Source: Dama dama
Taxonomy: Eukaryota; Chordata; Mammalia; Artiodactyla; Cervidae
DNA length: 64,000 nt
NCBI RefSeq assembly: GCF_033118175.1
Contig: NC_083698.1
Span: 67,797,001 to 67,861,000 of the forward strand
Reading direction: 5' to 3'
Positions 23,395 to 35,482 of this stretch are shown in pieces. The notes beneath the pieces are model-generated. The model was not told the origin of the DNA, searched no databases, and was given only the letters and a program-made list of their open reading frames with translations. Every line of letters starts with the position of its first letter. The stretch's first letter is position 1. The translations under genes and the position numbers were made by a program.

Positions 23395-23780
23395 AAGCAC
23401 GCCCCCGGGTGTGCTAAGAGGACGCCCAAACGGAGGGGAGCGGTGCGGTGGATGGAGAGGAGGGCGGACCTCAGAGCCGTGAGAAGGAGCGGGCTTGGCG
23501 GCCCGGAAGTCAGGGGGAGTGGGGTGAGGGGCCACGGGTGACTCACAGCTGCTCTCCGTGCCAGCCAAACTGCAGCGCCGCTCCCCAACCAGCGGCACAG
23601 TGAAATTTTTGAGATGTCACAATACGTGGTGTTTCCTCAGCCTGGAGCCATGGGACCAGGGTTGGGAGGAGGCAGGCCGCGCTTAGGCGCCCAAGCGGGC
23701 CAAGGAAATCACACCAGGGGACCCTTCTGCCTCTGCTGCAGAGTCACGTACGCCTCCGTGTCCCCCTCCGCATATATCCA
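23395..23780. promoter_or_regulatory. Small CpG-rich patch (candidate regulatory element)
   Basis: CpG is frequent here (e.g. cacgcccccgggtgtgct, gcttggcggcccggaagtca, gcagcgccgctccccaacca, aggccgcgcttaggcgccca) while flanking DNA is CpG-poor. No splice donor or coding similarity marks it as a promoter. It contains an Ets-like cccggaagt and a cyclic-AMP/AP-1-like gtgactcac. Confidence 0.35.
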
Positions 23781-23935
23781 AACACAGTTTAGTGAGGAAA
23801 AGGGTGGCCAAGCCTGGGAATCCTGAGAGTTTCACCATCTTTCCGGAAGTGACAGAATTGCCAGAACAGACTATCCAAATGATCAGACCAGTTTCTTTCC
23901 CTGATTTTTTACTGTGGTGAAATATATTGATACAT

Positions 23936-24156
23936 GGCCTTCCCTGGTGGCTCAGATGATAATGAATCCATTTGCAATGCAGGAGAGGTGGGTTCTATTC
24001 CTGGGTCAGTAAGATCCCCTGGAGAAGGAAATGGTTCCCCATTCCTGTATTTTTGCCTGGAGAATGCTATGGACAGAGGAACCTGGCTGGCTACAGTTCA
24101 CGGAGTCACAAAGTGTCAGTCACAACTGAGCAACCAATACACATACACACACACAC
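23936..24156 (+). repeat. Bov-tA SINE with target duplication
   Basis: The head cttccctggtggctcagatg, body aagatcccctggagaaggaa and end tcacaactgagcaacc are followed by a short (CA)n. attgatacat is present at both 23,926-23,935 and 24,157-24,166. Confidence 0.92.
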
Positions 24157-24169
24157 ATTGATACATAAA

Positions 24170-24620
24170 GTTTTAACATTTTACCCATTTCCCCCTAGTT
24201 TTATTGAGCTTTGTTTGATGTATGGCACCTTATAAGTTTAAGGTGTAGAGCATAATGACTTGACTTACATATCTTGTGACATGATCATTACCATAAGTTT
24301 AGTTGACATCCATTTTCTCATATAGGTACAAAAAAAGACAAAAAAAAAAAATGTTTTTTTCCTTATGACGAGAACTCTTGAGATCTACTCTGTAAACAAC
24401 TTCCAATTTTACCTTACGGCAGAACTAGCTGTAGTCATCATGTTAGATATTACGTTTCCAGTAATTATAACTCAAAGCTTGTACATTTTTAAATGTAAAA
24501 GTCAGTGGCATTAAGTGCATTCATACTGTTGTGTGACCATTACCATGCTCCATCTCCAGACTCTTTTTCATCATCTCCTACTGATATTCTGTATCTATTT
24601 AGACTAAACAAAATTAAACC
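24170..24620 (-). repeat. Old L1 fragment
   Basis: Reverse-strand L1 3' region: ttttattgagctttgtttga, ttaccataagtttagttgac, gacgagaactcttgagatct, cattcatactgttgtgtgac. Confidence 0.65.
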
Positions 24621-27216
24621 TTGAATTGTTTTTCTTGCTAACCATTAGGTGAAAGACTCACAAGGAAGACCACATCCTTACCCCCAAGGTGAAAGGATTA
24701 ATTTTTCTCACTTCTGAGTTATAGTGTTACAGTTTTGCAAACTCACTATGGAAGCGTTACCACAGCCCTATTTAGGCAATCTCCATTTAATGGACGTGTT
24801 TATTGAGGACCAGAAGTTAAGCAGTTTGACCAAACTCTCCCAACTTCTTAATAGCAGTGAGGGAATATGATTGCATGTCTGGCATGTTTCAAAATCCAGC
24901 TCCTCTTGCTACAGAATGAGATGGAAACAGTGAGATCCCAACACCCTTTTCCCTTCCAAGTCCTTATTCTCTAATTTTAGTCCCAAAGGTCTCTGAAGCT
25001 GACATAGGGAGCTCATTGAACAGGAAAAGAACTCTGGGGTGGGACTTGGGGATTTAATTCTAGTTATTGGTAAAACTTGAATAGGTCACTTATCCACAAA
25101 TCTCACATGGCCCCAACATCAAATGGACAAATTATTACTAAATTTCTCTCTGTGCTGCCAGATTGTGATCTGAAGAATAGGTAGGAACGTTCTTTGGTCA
25201 ATCAGTAAATATTCATGAGCGTCAAACACATGCCAGACATAACCCCTGCCCCCGTGGAGCTTACCTACACATTGGAGAATCTACCCTAAATTATTCTTTT
25301 CTATTTTATCCTGAAAATGGGAAGTATTTGGCCACATGGAAGAATTACATTGCTTATTTAGAAAATACTGTCAGATTCTGAATCATCAAGCTTTTGTAGA
25401 ATCAAAATGATCCAAGAGTGAATAATAGGCTGCAGAGTCTATTGCCTACACATTCATCCAGTCAACAATACAGGGAATACAGGAGAGATTTTGAAAATTA
25501 AGTTTCTGTTCTTGTGGAGCATAGAGTCTGGTGGGGGCAGAGGGTGAGGGCTGGAGGTGGAGACACTGAGCTCATAAACAGGCAGATGAGTGGTATGACA
25601 ACTGTAAAAGTGCTGTGGAGGAAAATACTCAAAAAGAGTGGGGAGGGAAGATGACTATTTCAATACAAATACAAGTCTAAAGCAGAGATGTGTCTGGTGA
25701 GAGTGAGGAAGGAAGCCCGTGCAGGTGGAGCACTGTGAGTTGAGAGTTTGCAAACCAAAATTAGGTCAGGGAGGTACTTGGGGTCAGAAGATTTCGGTTT
25801 TTTTTGCCAAGTGGGACTAAAAGTCAATAGAGGGTTTTGGGCAGAGGAATGATATGATTTGACTTATGATTTTAAAGGGTCATCTGGCTGCCTGGAGGAG
25901 ATTGCAGGGGCTACAGGTGAAAACAAGGAGCCAGTTTGGACGTTGTTGGACTCATTCAGAGAGAAATAGTGGTGGTTTGGACCAGGGTGGAAATAGTGGA
26001 GGGGGTGGGAAGCAGAAAGAAACTGGAAATACTTTGAAGATAGAATCAACAAGATTGGCCAGAGTTAAGTTTGGGATGTGGGAGGAGAGAAGTCAAGGAT
26101 GAGTCCAAGGTCTGTGGCCTGAGCCACTAGAAGGGTGAAGTTTCCGTGAACTGAGATAAGGAAGACTATGGGCAGAGCAGATTTGGGTGCTCTGATGAAA
26201 AAATTAGGTGGTAACTTTTTTCCAGAGTCCTTTTAAGTAGGCAGCTGGATACAAGTGCAGTAAAGGGTAATGCATCAGGCTTGAGTTGTTCACATCCTGT
26301 ACATTTGACAAAGAAAAGACTGGACCTCAACCATCTCTTGTGAGATACCCTCTAAGCCCTCGGAATACCCCTGGGACTTTTATATACCTGGGACTTTGGA
26401 CCATGCTAAATAGTTTATGGTAAAAAATGTGGTTATGGTGGGGACTTTGGGCCACACTGTATCAGTCTGACCTCTGGAAGAGCTGGAAACTATCATCAGC
26501 CACATTGGTGCTCCATGCGAAAGTGACCGGCCCTGCACCAAGGCTTCCCTGGTTGACAATACTCTGAATATGTGGTCACACATATTTGATGGGGTTGCTC
26601 AAGTGAGAAATGCCAGAGAGATTTAAGACTCCTCCACCTCCTTCATGCCCACATTCATGGGCCTGAGTCCTGCCCAGTCCACCACCTGAGAAGTTCCTCT
26701 TCCTTACCCACGGCGCTGTCTCTGGCCAGCCCTTCCAGAGGTCAAACTGATACAGCATGGCCCAAAGGAAACTTGATGGTTCCTGCCTGGCCTAATGGAG
26801 CCCTGTCTACAGTCCCAGTGCCACCTCTCCATCCTCTAAGCCACAACCAGACTGGTTTTCCTAAGCTCTGGTCACATTAATCTCTTTAAAGTACATCTCT
26901 GCTCAGAACATCTCAACATGGCATGTGTGTAACACAGTGGTCACAAGTCCAGCCTTTGAGGTCAGAGACTTGAGTTTGTACCCTGGCTCTCCTGTTTCCC
27001 CTGTTCTGCCCTGGAGCTCACCCTCAAGGGGTGTTACAAGGATCACCTGCTGCTGCCATTTACTGATGGCTTACACCATGCCAATTACCACCTTTAAGGT
27101 TCCCTAAGTGTCCCCATGTCACTAAGGAGGAAATGGAGACCTAGGCTGAGGAACTTGCTTACAGTCACTGTCTCAGACTCGAAAAAGCCATGATTCAAGT
27201 GTTGCAGCCTCTAAAA
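24621..27216. other. Intergenic with highly diverged repeats
   Basis: MIR-like traces occur at 24,780-24,900 and 27,060-27,210. The stretch 25,440-26,330 (ttgtggagcatagagtctgg, gcagaggaatgatatgattt, gtcatctggctgcctggagg) has the layout of an old mammalian repeat I cannot name. No gene is supported. Confidence 0.45.
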
Positions 27217-27735
27217 CAGCAGTTCTCAGGAAGTGATCTGGCACCCCTGCAACCTGTCAGTACCCATTCAAGGTGCACAAGGTCTAAAATATTTTCATAA
27301 TACTATTAAGACACTATTTTCCCTTTCCACTTTCCCTCTTGAGTGTACAGAGGGATTTTCCAGAAGCTATATGACATGTGAGTGTGCAAGGTTAATGCAG
27401 AAGCAGACAAGAAGTCAGCTGTCTTCTTTTAAGCCAGACAGTCATGATATTTGCAAAAATATAAAACAATGCTATTCTTCCCTCTAATACTTTTTGTGCT
27501 AGAGATTCTGATTGTATTTATTTAAAAGTATGTTTTTATGTTAACATATAATGGTATATTATCCATAGTTTTCAGGATTAATATTTCTCAGTTTCTCAGT
27601 TTGAACTTCTAATGCAGTAAATATCAATAGATATATATAACGTACATAAATAAAAGCTCTCTGGGGTTCTCTATAATTTTTAAGAGCATACAGTCTTTAA
27701 GAGAATATTTAAACTTGAGACCAAATAGTGTAAGA
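27217..27735 (+). mobile_element. Old hAT-type DNA transposon (non-autonomous)
   Basis: It begins cagcagttctcaggaagtga and continues cctgcaacctgtcagtaccc, tctaaaatattttcataata, agctgtcttcttttaagcca, tgcaaaaatataaaacaatg, ending aatttttaagagcatacagt. This is the layout of a mammalian hAT element of about 0.5 kb. The family name is not certain. Confidence 0.5.
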
Positions 27736-27859
27736 GACACAGCAGTATGTTGTACATAATATATATAACTTATAGTGTCTGATGCAGAATGAGTGCTCAA
27801 TAAGTTGTTTTTACTATTTTATATGGTGCTGTAAATGAATAACATGTGTACTGGCCCAT

Positions 27860-28330
27860 GACTACTCTATGCTTCACTTCCCCCCATGCATTCTTCTCTC
27901 CTGTTTTATTCACTTGCCTATAGTCTCAGATCCCCAAGCTTTGCACAGTCTGTCCCTCTTTGAGAAGCATCTCTCCTACCACATCTATCAAACTCACCTT
28001 CTCCCTTTCAAACCTAGCTTAGGCATCTCTACCTTTTAGAAGGTGCCTGGAGCTGGGTTCTACACCCTTAACTCCCTGTCCAGGACCTTTCCATATACGT
28101 TCTGACTAGAGCAGAAAATCATGGGGACTTTGTTGATTTCCTTGGAAGAGGAAGATTTTTGTTACTGCCCATTCACTGCAGTTGAGAAAGAGGCCTTCTT
28201 CCTGGAACATAGCCATTTCCCATCACCAGAACAATAATTGCAAGAAGATCATGGCCTAGGCCAGTGCTTCCCCAAACATGGCTTAAACCCCTGCTGAGGT
28301 GTACATTAACATGCAGATTCCTTCCCCCAT
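27860..28330 (+). repeat. L2-like segment (diverged)
   Basis: Weak L2 3' layout: tttattcacttgcctatagt, ttctccctttcaaacctagc, ttaggcatctctaccttttag. Confidence 0.4.
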
Positions 28331-28405
28331 CCATGACCTACTGAATCACACTCCCTGAGAATATGATTTTTTGTTAAACTGTTTTTCTTTCTCTGTATTT
28401 ATTTG

Positions 28406-29210
28406 TTTTAAAATTTTATTGGAGTATAGTTGATTTATAATGTCGATAGTTTCAGGTATATGGCAAAGTGATTCTGTTATGCATATACATATATTCATTC
28501 ATTTTCAGATTCTTTACCCACATAGGTTTTGTGGTATAAGTATACTTATACTCATAAGTATTGAGTATACTTCCCTATGCTATACAGTGGGTTCTTGTTG
28601 GTTATCTATCTTATATACACTACTGTGTGCATGCAAATACCAAGCTCTTAATTTATTCTCCACACCCCCACCATGTTTCCCCTTGGGTAACCATAAGGTT
28701 TTTTTTTTTAATCTGTGAGTCGGTTTCTGTTTCGTAAATAAGTTCACATGTACCATTTAAAAAATTATACTCCATATATGAGTAATATCATATGATATTT
28801 GTCTTTATCTATCAGAGAAGCCAGTGGCAAGCCACTGCAGTACTCTTGCCTGGGAAATCCCATGGATGGAGGAGCCTGGTAGGCTATGTAGTCTGTGAGG
28901 TCGCCAAGAGTCGGACAAGACTGAGCAACTTCACTTTCACTTTTCACTTTCATGCATTGGAGAAGGAAACAGCAACCCACTCCAGTGTTCTTGCCTGGAG
29001 AGTCCCAGGGATGGCGGAGCCTGGTGGGCTGCTGTCTCTGGGGTTGCACAGAGTTGGACATGACTAATGTGATTTAGCAGCAACTTCACTTAGTATGATA
29101 ATCTCTAGGTCCATCCATGTTGCTGCAAATGTCATTATTTCATTCTTTTTTATGGTTGAGTAAATATTCTATTATACATATATATATGTACCACATCTTC
29201 CTATCCATTC
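28406..29210 (-). repeat. Ruminant L1 3' region, split by a Bov-A2
   Basis: Reverse L1 3' UTR: attttattggagtatagttg, cctatgctatacagtgggtt, then after the SINE ggtccatccatgttgctgca, ttcattcttttttatggttg. The two parts are in register around the Bov-A2 at 28,814-29,090. Confidence 0.85.
28814..29090 (+). repeat. Bov-A2 SINE inside L1
   Basis: Two BovA units in tandem (gccactgcagtactcttgcc and cattggagaaggaaacagca), joined by cttcactttcacttttcact and ending gtgatttagcagcaac. Confidence 0.9.
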
Positions 29211-29292
29211 CTCTGTCAATAGAAAATATGATTTTTTTTAATAACAAAGTCTTATTTTGATTTGGTGATTCTTACATGTACAAGGTCTGAGA

Positions 29293-29402
29293 ATCATGAG
29301 TTTGAGTAAACTCTGGGAGTTGGTGATGGACAGGGAGGCCTGGTGTGCTGCAGTTCATGGGGTCGCAAAGAGTCAGACATGACTGAGTGACTGAATTAAA
29401 CT
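29293..29402 (+). repeat. BovB 3'-terminal fragment
   Basis: gtttgagtaaactctgggag, ttggtgatggacagggaggc, agagtcagacatgactgagt: the last ~110 bases of BovB. Confidence 0.9.
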
Positions 29403-29828
29403 GTAGTGCTGTCCATTAGGGAGACAATGATGACTAAGAATTTTACTACAGTGAGAAAGGAAATAACTTACAGTGAATACTTATCATGCAGGTGATGTTG
29501 GACTTGGTTTGAATGGGCATTTTTAGGCAGGGAAAGGCAGCAAAGCTATTTGAGACAAGGAGAACATCATGTATAATGGAAAAGAAGCCTGAAATTGTGT
29601 GGCAAAGACAGAGAAAGGCATAAAACCATCTGTATCCTACCTTTGATGTTATGTACAACCAAGAAACTTCGGGGATATTAATTTGTTTATTTAGCTGCTA
29701 TGTGCTGGATGGTAAGCATGAGCTTCCCAGCCATCAGAGATAGATTTGTGCGTTTTGGACTACAAATCAATAAACTGATTTCCTGATTTGTAAACTGACC
29801 TTTTGATTAAGGTGAATCAATACCCCCA
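29403..29828. other. Intergenic, nothing recognised
   Basis: No coding, RNA or repeat signal was seen. Confidence 0.5.
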
Positions 29829-30048
29829 AGGGCTTCCCTGGTGGCTCAGATGGTAAAGAATCTACCTGCAATGCAGTAGACCCAGGTTTGATACCTAGGT
29901 TGGGAAGATTCCCCTGGAGAAGAAAATGGCAACCCATTTCAGCATTCTTATCTGGGAAATTCCATGGACAGAGGAGCCTAGCAGGCTACGGTCCATGGGG
30001 TCACAAAAAGTCAGACACGACTGAGCAACTAAGCCCTTAACACCCCAG
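29829..30048 (+). repeat. Bov-tA SINE
   Basis: Head ggcttccctggtggctcaga, body ggaagattcccctggagaag, end aagtcagacacgactgagca. Confidence 0.92.
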
Positions 30049-30754
30049 AATGTGTCAGGTGGCAAAATTCTAATTTTGTTTTCTAATACAGTTTTTAATC
30101 TGTAACACTGGGGACTTAAATGTGAGAGGTGCCTTTGGAGACCAGCCAGAGAAGAGCCAGCTGACCTCATAGTGTCTTGTAGTGGACACTATAGTATACT
30201 TTCCAAAACTATCATTTTGTCCTCCTTCCTGCTGACAGGAAGCACTTTGATTCTGTTCAGATACAGACAACCTTGTATTTGAAGGGAAGCCAAGCCCCAT
30301 CCCTGGCCGTAGCGTCTCAATCAGACTAAACCTATGCGGCAGTTCCTCCTCTTCCCAGTGACTGACTTAGGAATGAACTTGGAATGATGAGATGGGGGAA
30401 AAAGTCTTCTGGCAGCTTGAGACATGCCTTCCAGTCTCACAAAGGGACTAAGAAGAGGGTCATTTCCTTTCCAGCCCTGAATAGTTGTGCGAATTGTTTC
30501 TGTAGTCAACCTGAAACCAGGAAGAGGCAAATCTGAGGCCAATACCAGGGGGCTGAGGATGGCAGAGAGAAAAGGCAGAGTCTGCCCTGTAGATGACGTC
30601 ACTGAGTCTCTGAGTCAGCCATCCTGGAACCTCTCTACCTGTACACTTCTTAACATGTGAGATGACAAGTATCCTTATTTGTTAGGTTATTTTAGGGCGG
30701 TTTTTTTTTCCAGCCAAATGCACACTAATGGCACCCCACTGACACACAACATAC

Positions 30755-30820
30755 TATTGGGTTGGCCAAAAAGTTTGTTCATATTCTATGGAAAAACCCA
30801 AACAAACTTCCTGGCCACCT
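30755..30820. mobile_element. Short mariner-derived palindrome (BTMAR-type MITE), miRNA-like hairpin
   Basis: Left arm ggttggccaaaaagtttgtt (from 30,760) pairs with right arm aacaaacttcctggccacc (ending 30,819): over 16 paired positions only two differ. This is the shape of the ruminant mariner MITE ending in attgggttggcc. The right arm 30,792-30,814 resembles the mature sequence of the bovine miR-2285 family as I remember it. Expression is unknown. Confidence 0.65.
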
Positions 30821-32194
30821 CCACACTTAATCACTCCCCTAACCTGGGAACTGAAATTAAGGTGTCACAGGGAATGTTGTAGCAGCCTTACTGCTGAGCC
30901 TCTAGAAACTGAGATATATGTATGCAACTAGAAGATGATTCAGAATCCCACCTACTTCTGTCGATAAGATTATCTTCTCCTGTGCAGGGACAGATTAATC
31001 CCCCTCCTGGGCACCTCTCTGTTGCTACCTCTGCCACTCTGCAGTTATCCACAAGTTTGTTGTTGGGTGACCTTTTCTCTCTCATGGCTTCTGTTTGCTC
31101 ATAGTTTCTGCTGCCTAATTTTTCTCTGGATATCTTTCAGCTTCTGCAACAGACAATCTATCTGCGTTTCAATTTTTCTAGAAAAGGGTCACAGCCCAGT
31201 CATATCAGTCAGTCATGTCATCCATTGCTGACAACGCTATAAGTTGACTGCACTTGGGTCCTAGGTCCAGCCCGATTCTACCTGGTGGAGCCCTAGGTGC
31301 ACGGTCACATGGTACGGTGTGCCAATTTATGCAGAAAGTACCATGAGGGAAGGAATTGTGGAGTATGGGGAGCATCATGAAATGTTATCTGTTCCGTATT
31401 AGGGCAGCTTGCCAGATGTCCTGTCTATACGCATTCTCCTTTTATTCCAAAATCATAGAAGCTCTGGCCGGATGTATGTTTACCCAGCTAATGACACTTC
31501 CCAGACTCCTGCTAGTATAGGAGGAGTATGGCCAAGTGACTGTATTCTGATTCAAATACTGTAAGTAGAAGTGTTACGTGCAGTTTCTGGAATGTGCCTT
31601 TAGAATGAAAGGTACGTGTCATCCCCCTCCTGGTCTCTCTTCCTGTTGGCTACACGTGGAAAGAAGGATGAAAACAGGAGCAGCTTTCTTACACCTCAAG
31701 ATGGAAACAGCATGTCTGGCAAACCAGCAAGATCTATGGACACTGGGACCTAACACTTAGAGTCACCAGCTTGTCTTACTTTGCCCAGGACCATTTGGGT
31801 TTTAGCATTGAAAATTCTGCAAACCAAGGACCGATCCTAGACAAACTGGACAGTTAGTCACCCCACACAATCAAGCTACTACACCAACTCTGGACCATCT
31901 ACTTAAATTCTTGTTAGAAAGTAAAAACCAACCAAAAACAAAACCCAAACCATTTTCTTAGTTTGCATCACCCTATCCTGTCTTCTATTCCATACAGATA
32001 CATTTGGTCTAAAGAGCCTTATTGACCATGGTTTTGTTGTTGTTCAGCCTGACATCTGATGCTGAGGTCTAGACCTCCTCAGGCGGGCTTCTAAACCCCA
32101 TTGTCAGGGCTGCCACATGTGGGTTCCCATTATAATGGAGGCTCCTGAAGAGGCTGAGACCTAGTTGAATCCTAGCTCTAACCTGGTTCCTCTC

Positions 32195-32345
32195 CTTGGA
32201 GCTCCCAAACACACAGAAACATAAATACACACGTAAACACACATAAAAACACACATACACCCACACAAACAGGCACACACATCCACACATGCACACACAC
32301 TGTCTCTCCTCTCTCTCCTCTTTCTCTCTTTCTCTCTCTCCCCAC
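32195..32345. repeat. (CA)n-rich then (CT)n low-complexity tract
   Basis: Imperfect CA repeats (32,205-32,300) pass directly into a CT/CTTT tract (32,301-32,342). Open frames across it are artefacts of composition. Confidence 0.85.
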
Positions 32346-33193
32346 TCTCCCCCAGCTCCACCTCTTTTTTTCATACCGAGTCTTTTAGAGGAAGCCTTTA
32401 TGGGGAACAGATGGGAAGCTGGAGTAGATTCAAGGGCAAAATACAGTTTCTTTTCCTTTTTTGAAATCACACAATACATGTTCCTTGAAAAAAAAAATTA
32501 GAAAATGGAGTTTGGTTTCATAAACTTTTTTTAAAAAGCAAACTAAATGAGAACAAAAAATATAACCCATTAGGATTTAATCCCCTTTGGACACACCAAG
32601 TGACCCCACTCTCATATCAAAGGGCACGGACTTATCTGATTATGGGCGGAGAGGGGAAGGTGCAGGAGAGGGAGGAGGAGTTTCTTGGAAGCAGAGGCGT
32701 TCAGGCTCATTGGCAAAATATGGCCTTGCTTCTCCAGGAAGTCGCCTGCAACAATGGCCCCACCAAGAGTCAGTGACTCTCTCCATGTCTGTTTTCTCCA
32801 GGAGAGCCTTAGTTTCAAATATCCTACCTTCTGTCCCTAAGAGCCATCTAACACCAAACTTTCAGTAGTTCAGTTCCTCAGCTCCATTTCCTACACTGCT
32901 TCCTGCTCCCTGAAGCCATGCTAAAAGCCTGGGTCAGGCCATGGGTATGGGTTTTGTTCAGCTGATAGGCAAGGCCACATTTTGAGGTTTTTGACTATGT
33001 GGGCACTTTGAGGGTGTCCAAATTTTGTTGATTAGTTAAAAAAATGTTTTTTTCATTTTCTCATTTATCCTGAAGAGTTCAACTTGTGTAGGGAAGCCAA
33101 CTGTGTTATTTTCCATAAAAGTTTTTTTTTTTTTTTTAAATTTCTATTCATGGTGGATGTTTATGTTCATTTTTTAATCATAAAAGTAATGTG

Positions 33194-33386
33194 AGTGATA
33201 GTTGCTCAGTCATGCCTGACTCTTTGCAACCCCATGGACTGTAGCCTGCCAGGCTCCTCTGTTCATGGAATTCTCCAGGCAAGATTACTGGAGTGGGTTG
33301 CCATTTCCTTCTCCAGGGGATCCTCCTGACCCAGGGATGCTGCATTGCAGGAGAGTCTTTACCATCTGAGCCACCAGGGAAGCCTA
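33194..33386 (-). repeat. Bov-tA SINE
   Basis: Reverse Bov-tA: gttgctcagtcatgcctgac, aattctccaggcaagattac, head ccatctgagccaccagggaa. Confidence 0.9.
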
Positions 33387-33513
33387 CTATTATTAAGAGA
33401 CATTTCTAAGTATAAAGACAGGTCACCTTAAAAGCTATCAGCAGATATATGCTTGACTTTATCTTATAATCTATACATTACTTTTACCAATAGAAAACTG
33501 TAAGTAATTATAA

Positions 33514-33786
33514 GCTGCTGCTGCTAAGTCGCTTCAGTCGTGTCCGACTTTGTGCAACCCCATAGATGGAAGCCCACCAGGCTCTGCTGTCCCTGGGATT
33601 CTCCAGGCAAGAACACTGGAGTGGGTTGCCATTTCCTTCTCCAATGTGTGAAAGTGAAAGGTGAAAGTGAGGTCGCTCAGTCGTGTCCGACTCTTCGCGA
33701 CCCTATGGACTGCAGCCCACCAGGCTCCTCCATCCATGGGATTTTCCAGGTAAGAGTACTGGAGTGGGGTGCCATTGCCTTCTCCG
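33514..33786 (-). repeat. Bov-A2 SINE
   Basis: Reverse Bov-A2: gctgctgctaagtcgcttca at the left, then a second unit gaggtcgctcagtcgtgtcc, ending gccattgccttctcc. No clear target duplication. Confidence 0.92.
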
Positions 33787-34189
33787 TTCCTGATTTCATA
33801 CCACCCCCCCAAAATTAGTGCTAATATTTTGGCATACAATTTTAAATTTTTTATCCTTATCTCTATTATATACATTTCTGTATCATACACATAAATGAAT
33901 CTCTGGTCTTTTCAGAAATACAAGGACATGATGTGCATCAGATTGGTTTGGAAAATAAATTATCTTTGGGGCAGGAGGTGCGAATAATGACCTAAGAAAA
34001 GATAAAGTGAGGCATCTCGTCAGGTGCATTTGTGTAATAGCAGTTAATATTGGCTCTAAAAGGTTTCAATTAAGTGATTTATTTATGTTTAATTTTAACT
34101 GAAATTTATTTATGGTTAAATTTTAATTGAAATAAAAGCAAATCCTAGTGAGATGGTGAAGACCTGGTTATAAAATAAAACCTGTGATT

Positions 34190-34368
34190 GAAAATGAGTT
34201 GCTCACCCAGGTCCGACTCTTTGTGACCCCATGGACTATACAGTCTGTAGAATTCTCCTGGCCGGAGTACTGGAGTGGGTAGCCATTCCCTTCCCAACCC
34301 AGGGATTGAACCCAGGTCTCCCACATTGCAGGCAGATTCTTTACCAGCTAAGCCACCAAAGAAGCCTG
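34190..34368 (-). repeat. Bov-tA SINE
   Basis: ccgactctttgtgaccccat, tactggagtgggtagccatt, cccacattgcaggcagattc, accagctaagccaccaaaga. Confidence 0.88.
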
Positions 34369-34407
34369 AAAAAAAAAAAACAAAAAAAACAACCCTATGA
34401 TTAGCTT

Positions 34408-34572
34408 TAACATAAAATGGTATGGTTGTGGACGAAAGAGTGGACATAGATGAAACAGGTTTGCCCATAGTTGATAATTATTGAAGCTGGATGATGGATA
34501 CAGGAAAGTTTATTATATTACTCTATCTTCTTTGGTATAGATTTGACATTTTTGATAATAAAAAGTTAAGCA
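34408..34572 (+). repeat. Old L1 3' end
   Basis: gcccatagttgataattatt, gaagctggatgatggataca and tttgataataaaaagtt match the terminus of old mammalian L1 families. Confidence 0.6.
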
Positions 34573-35473
34573 ACAAGTAAACTCAGCAACTGACTCATGG
34601 CTTGTTAAAGTCTGACTTAAGCCTTTCCATTTCTGAGACATCACTTTTCTCAGAAGTACCACCATCATGAACACTGTCTTAGTCACATGAAGTTAATCAC
34701 AATGACCACCATGGCCACTCTTCCTTACCACCATGCATCCTTAGCAAAGATTACTAGAGACAGGTTGGAGCAGGTAGGCAGCAAGTAGAGGCAGCAATAT
34801 CAAAGAGTCCCTAGTAGCTTTGTGAATTTGAAGTATCAGGGAATTTTAGTCATTTCACAAATTTTTGTTGATTTTGCAATCTAAACAATGTGGTTTTTAG
34901 GCAAATTATTTCTTCTCAACCTGACATGCAACAGATGGTCCACATTCATCCTCCTTTCTTCTCTTGAGTTATTAAGAAATCTGAAAGGAGGTCTTTGCCT
35001 TCTTAGACTTACAATAGAGTTATAAAGATTTTGTGTCCATGTCATATTTTGTAACAGCATGAGGAAAAAACTACCATAAAACCAAGTATTGGAATTCCAC
35101 TTAGGAAAGGAACTATCTTCACTGGGAAAACTAATCTGATAAAACACTGTGGGTGAAAAATGACACTCTAAGAGTGTGGCTTGGCAGAAGACAAACCACA
35201 GAGATGGCAAAATCCCAGGACCACCTATTAGGTAGTTTTTAGTTGCTTGCTTTGCTTTCTTATAAACACTTTCTGTTTCCCCAAGCATTCAGGAACATCT
35301 TCCACATACATATGCCTGGTGTGGGTGGTATTTGTATAAATGAGAAGTAGAGGCTGGATTCCATAGCTGTATCACCTCTAAAGAGAGGATAGACTAGATG
35401 AGCCTAGTGAGTTTGCAGACCTGGGGTCTTAAGGCTAGAAGTGAGCAAAACATTAAGTCCTGGGAAATGCTTG
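34573..35473. other. Intergenic, nothing recognised
   Basis: Single-copy-looking DNA. A 135-codon open frame on the minus strand (34,881-35,288) has no family similarity I recognise and no supporting signals. Confidence 0.45.
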
Positions 35474-35482
35474 AAATCTTTG

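Larger units (their letters stand above)
30049..33193. other. Intergenic, mostly unassigned
   Basis: It contains the mariner palindrome (30,755-30,820), a possible old LTR-like stretch at 31,380-31,790 that I cannot confirm, a CA/CT-rich low-complexity tract (32,200-32,345) and a poly(T) at 33,121-33,137. No gene is supported. Confidence 0.5.

Noticed and set aside
32069..32479. 136-codon minus-strand frame with many C, V and E/R residues
   Set aside because: It is the translation of the CA/CT low-complexity tract.
34881..35288. 135-codon minus-strand frame in unassigned DNA
   Set aside because: No promoter, splice or family signal; the length is within chance for AT-balanced DNA of this size.
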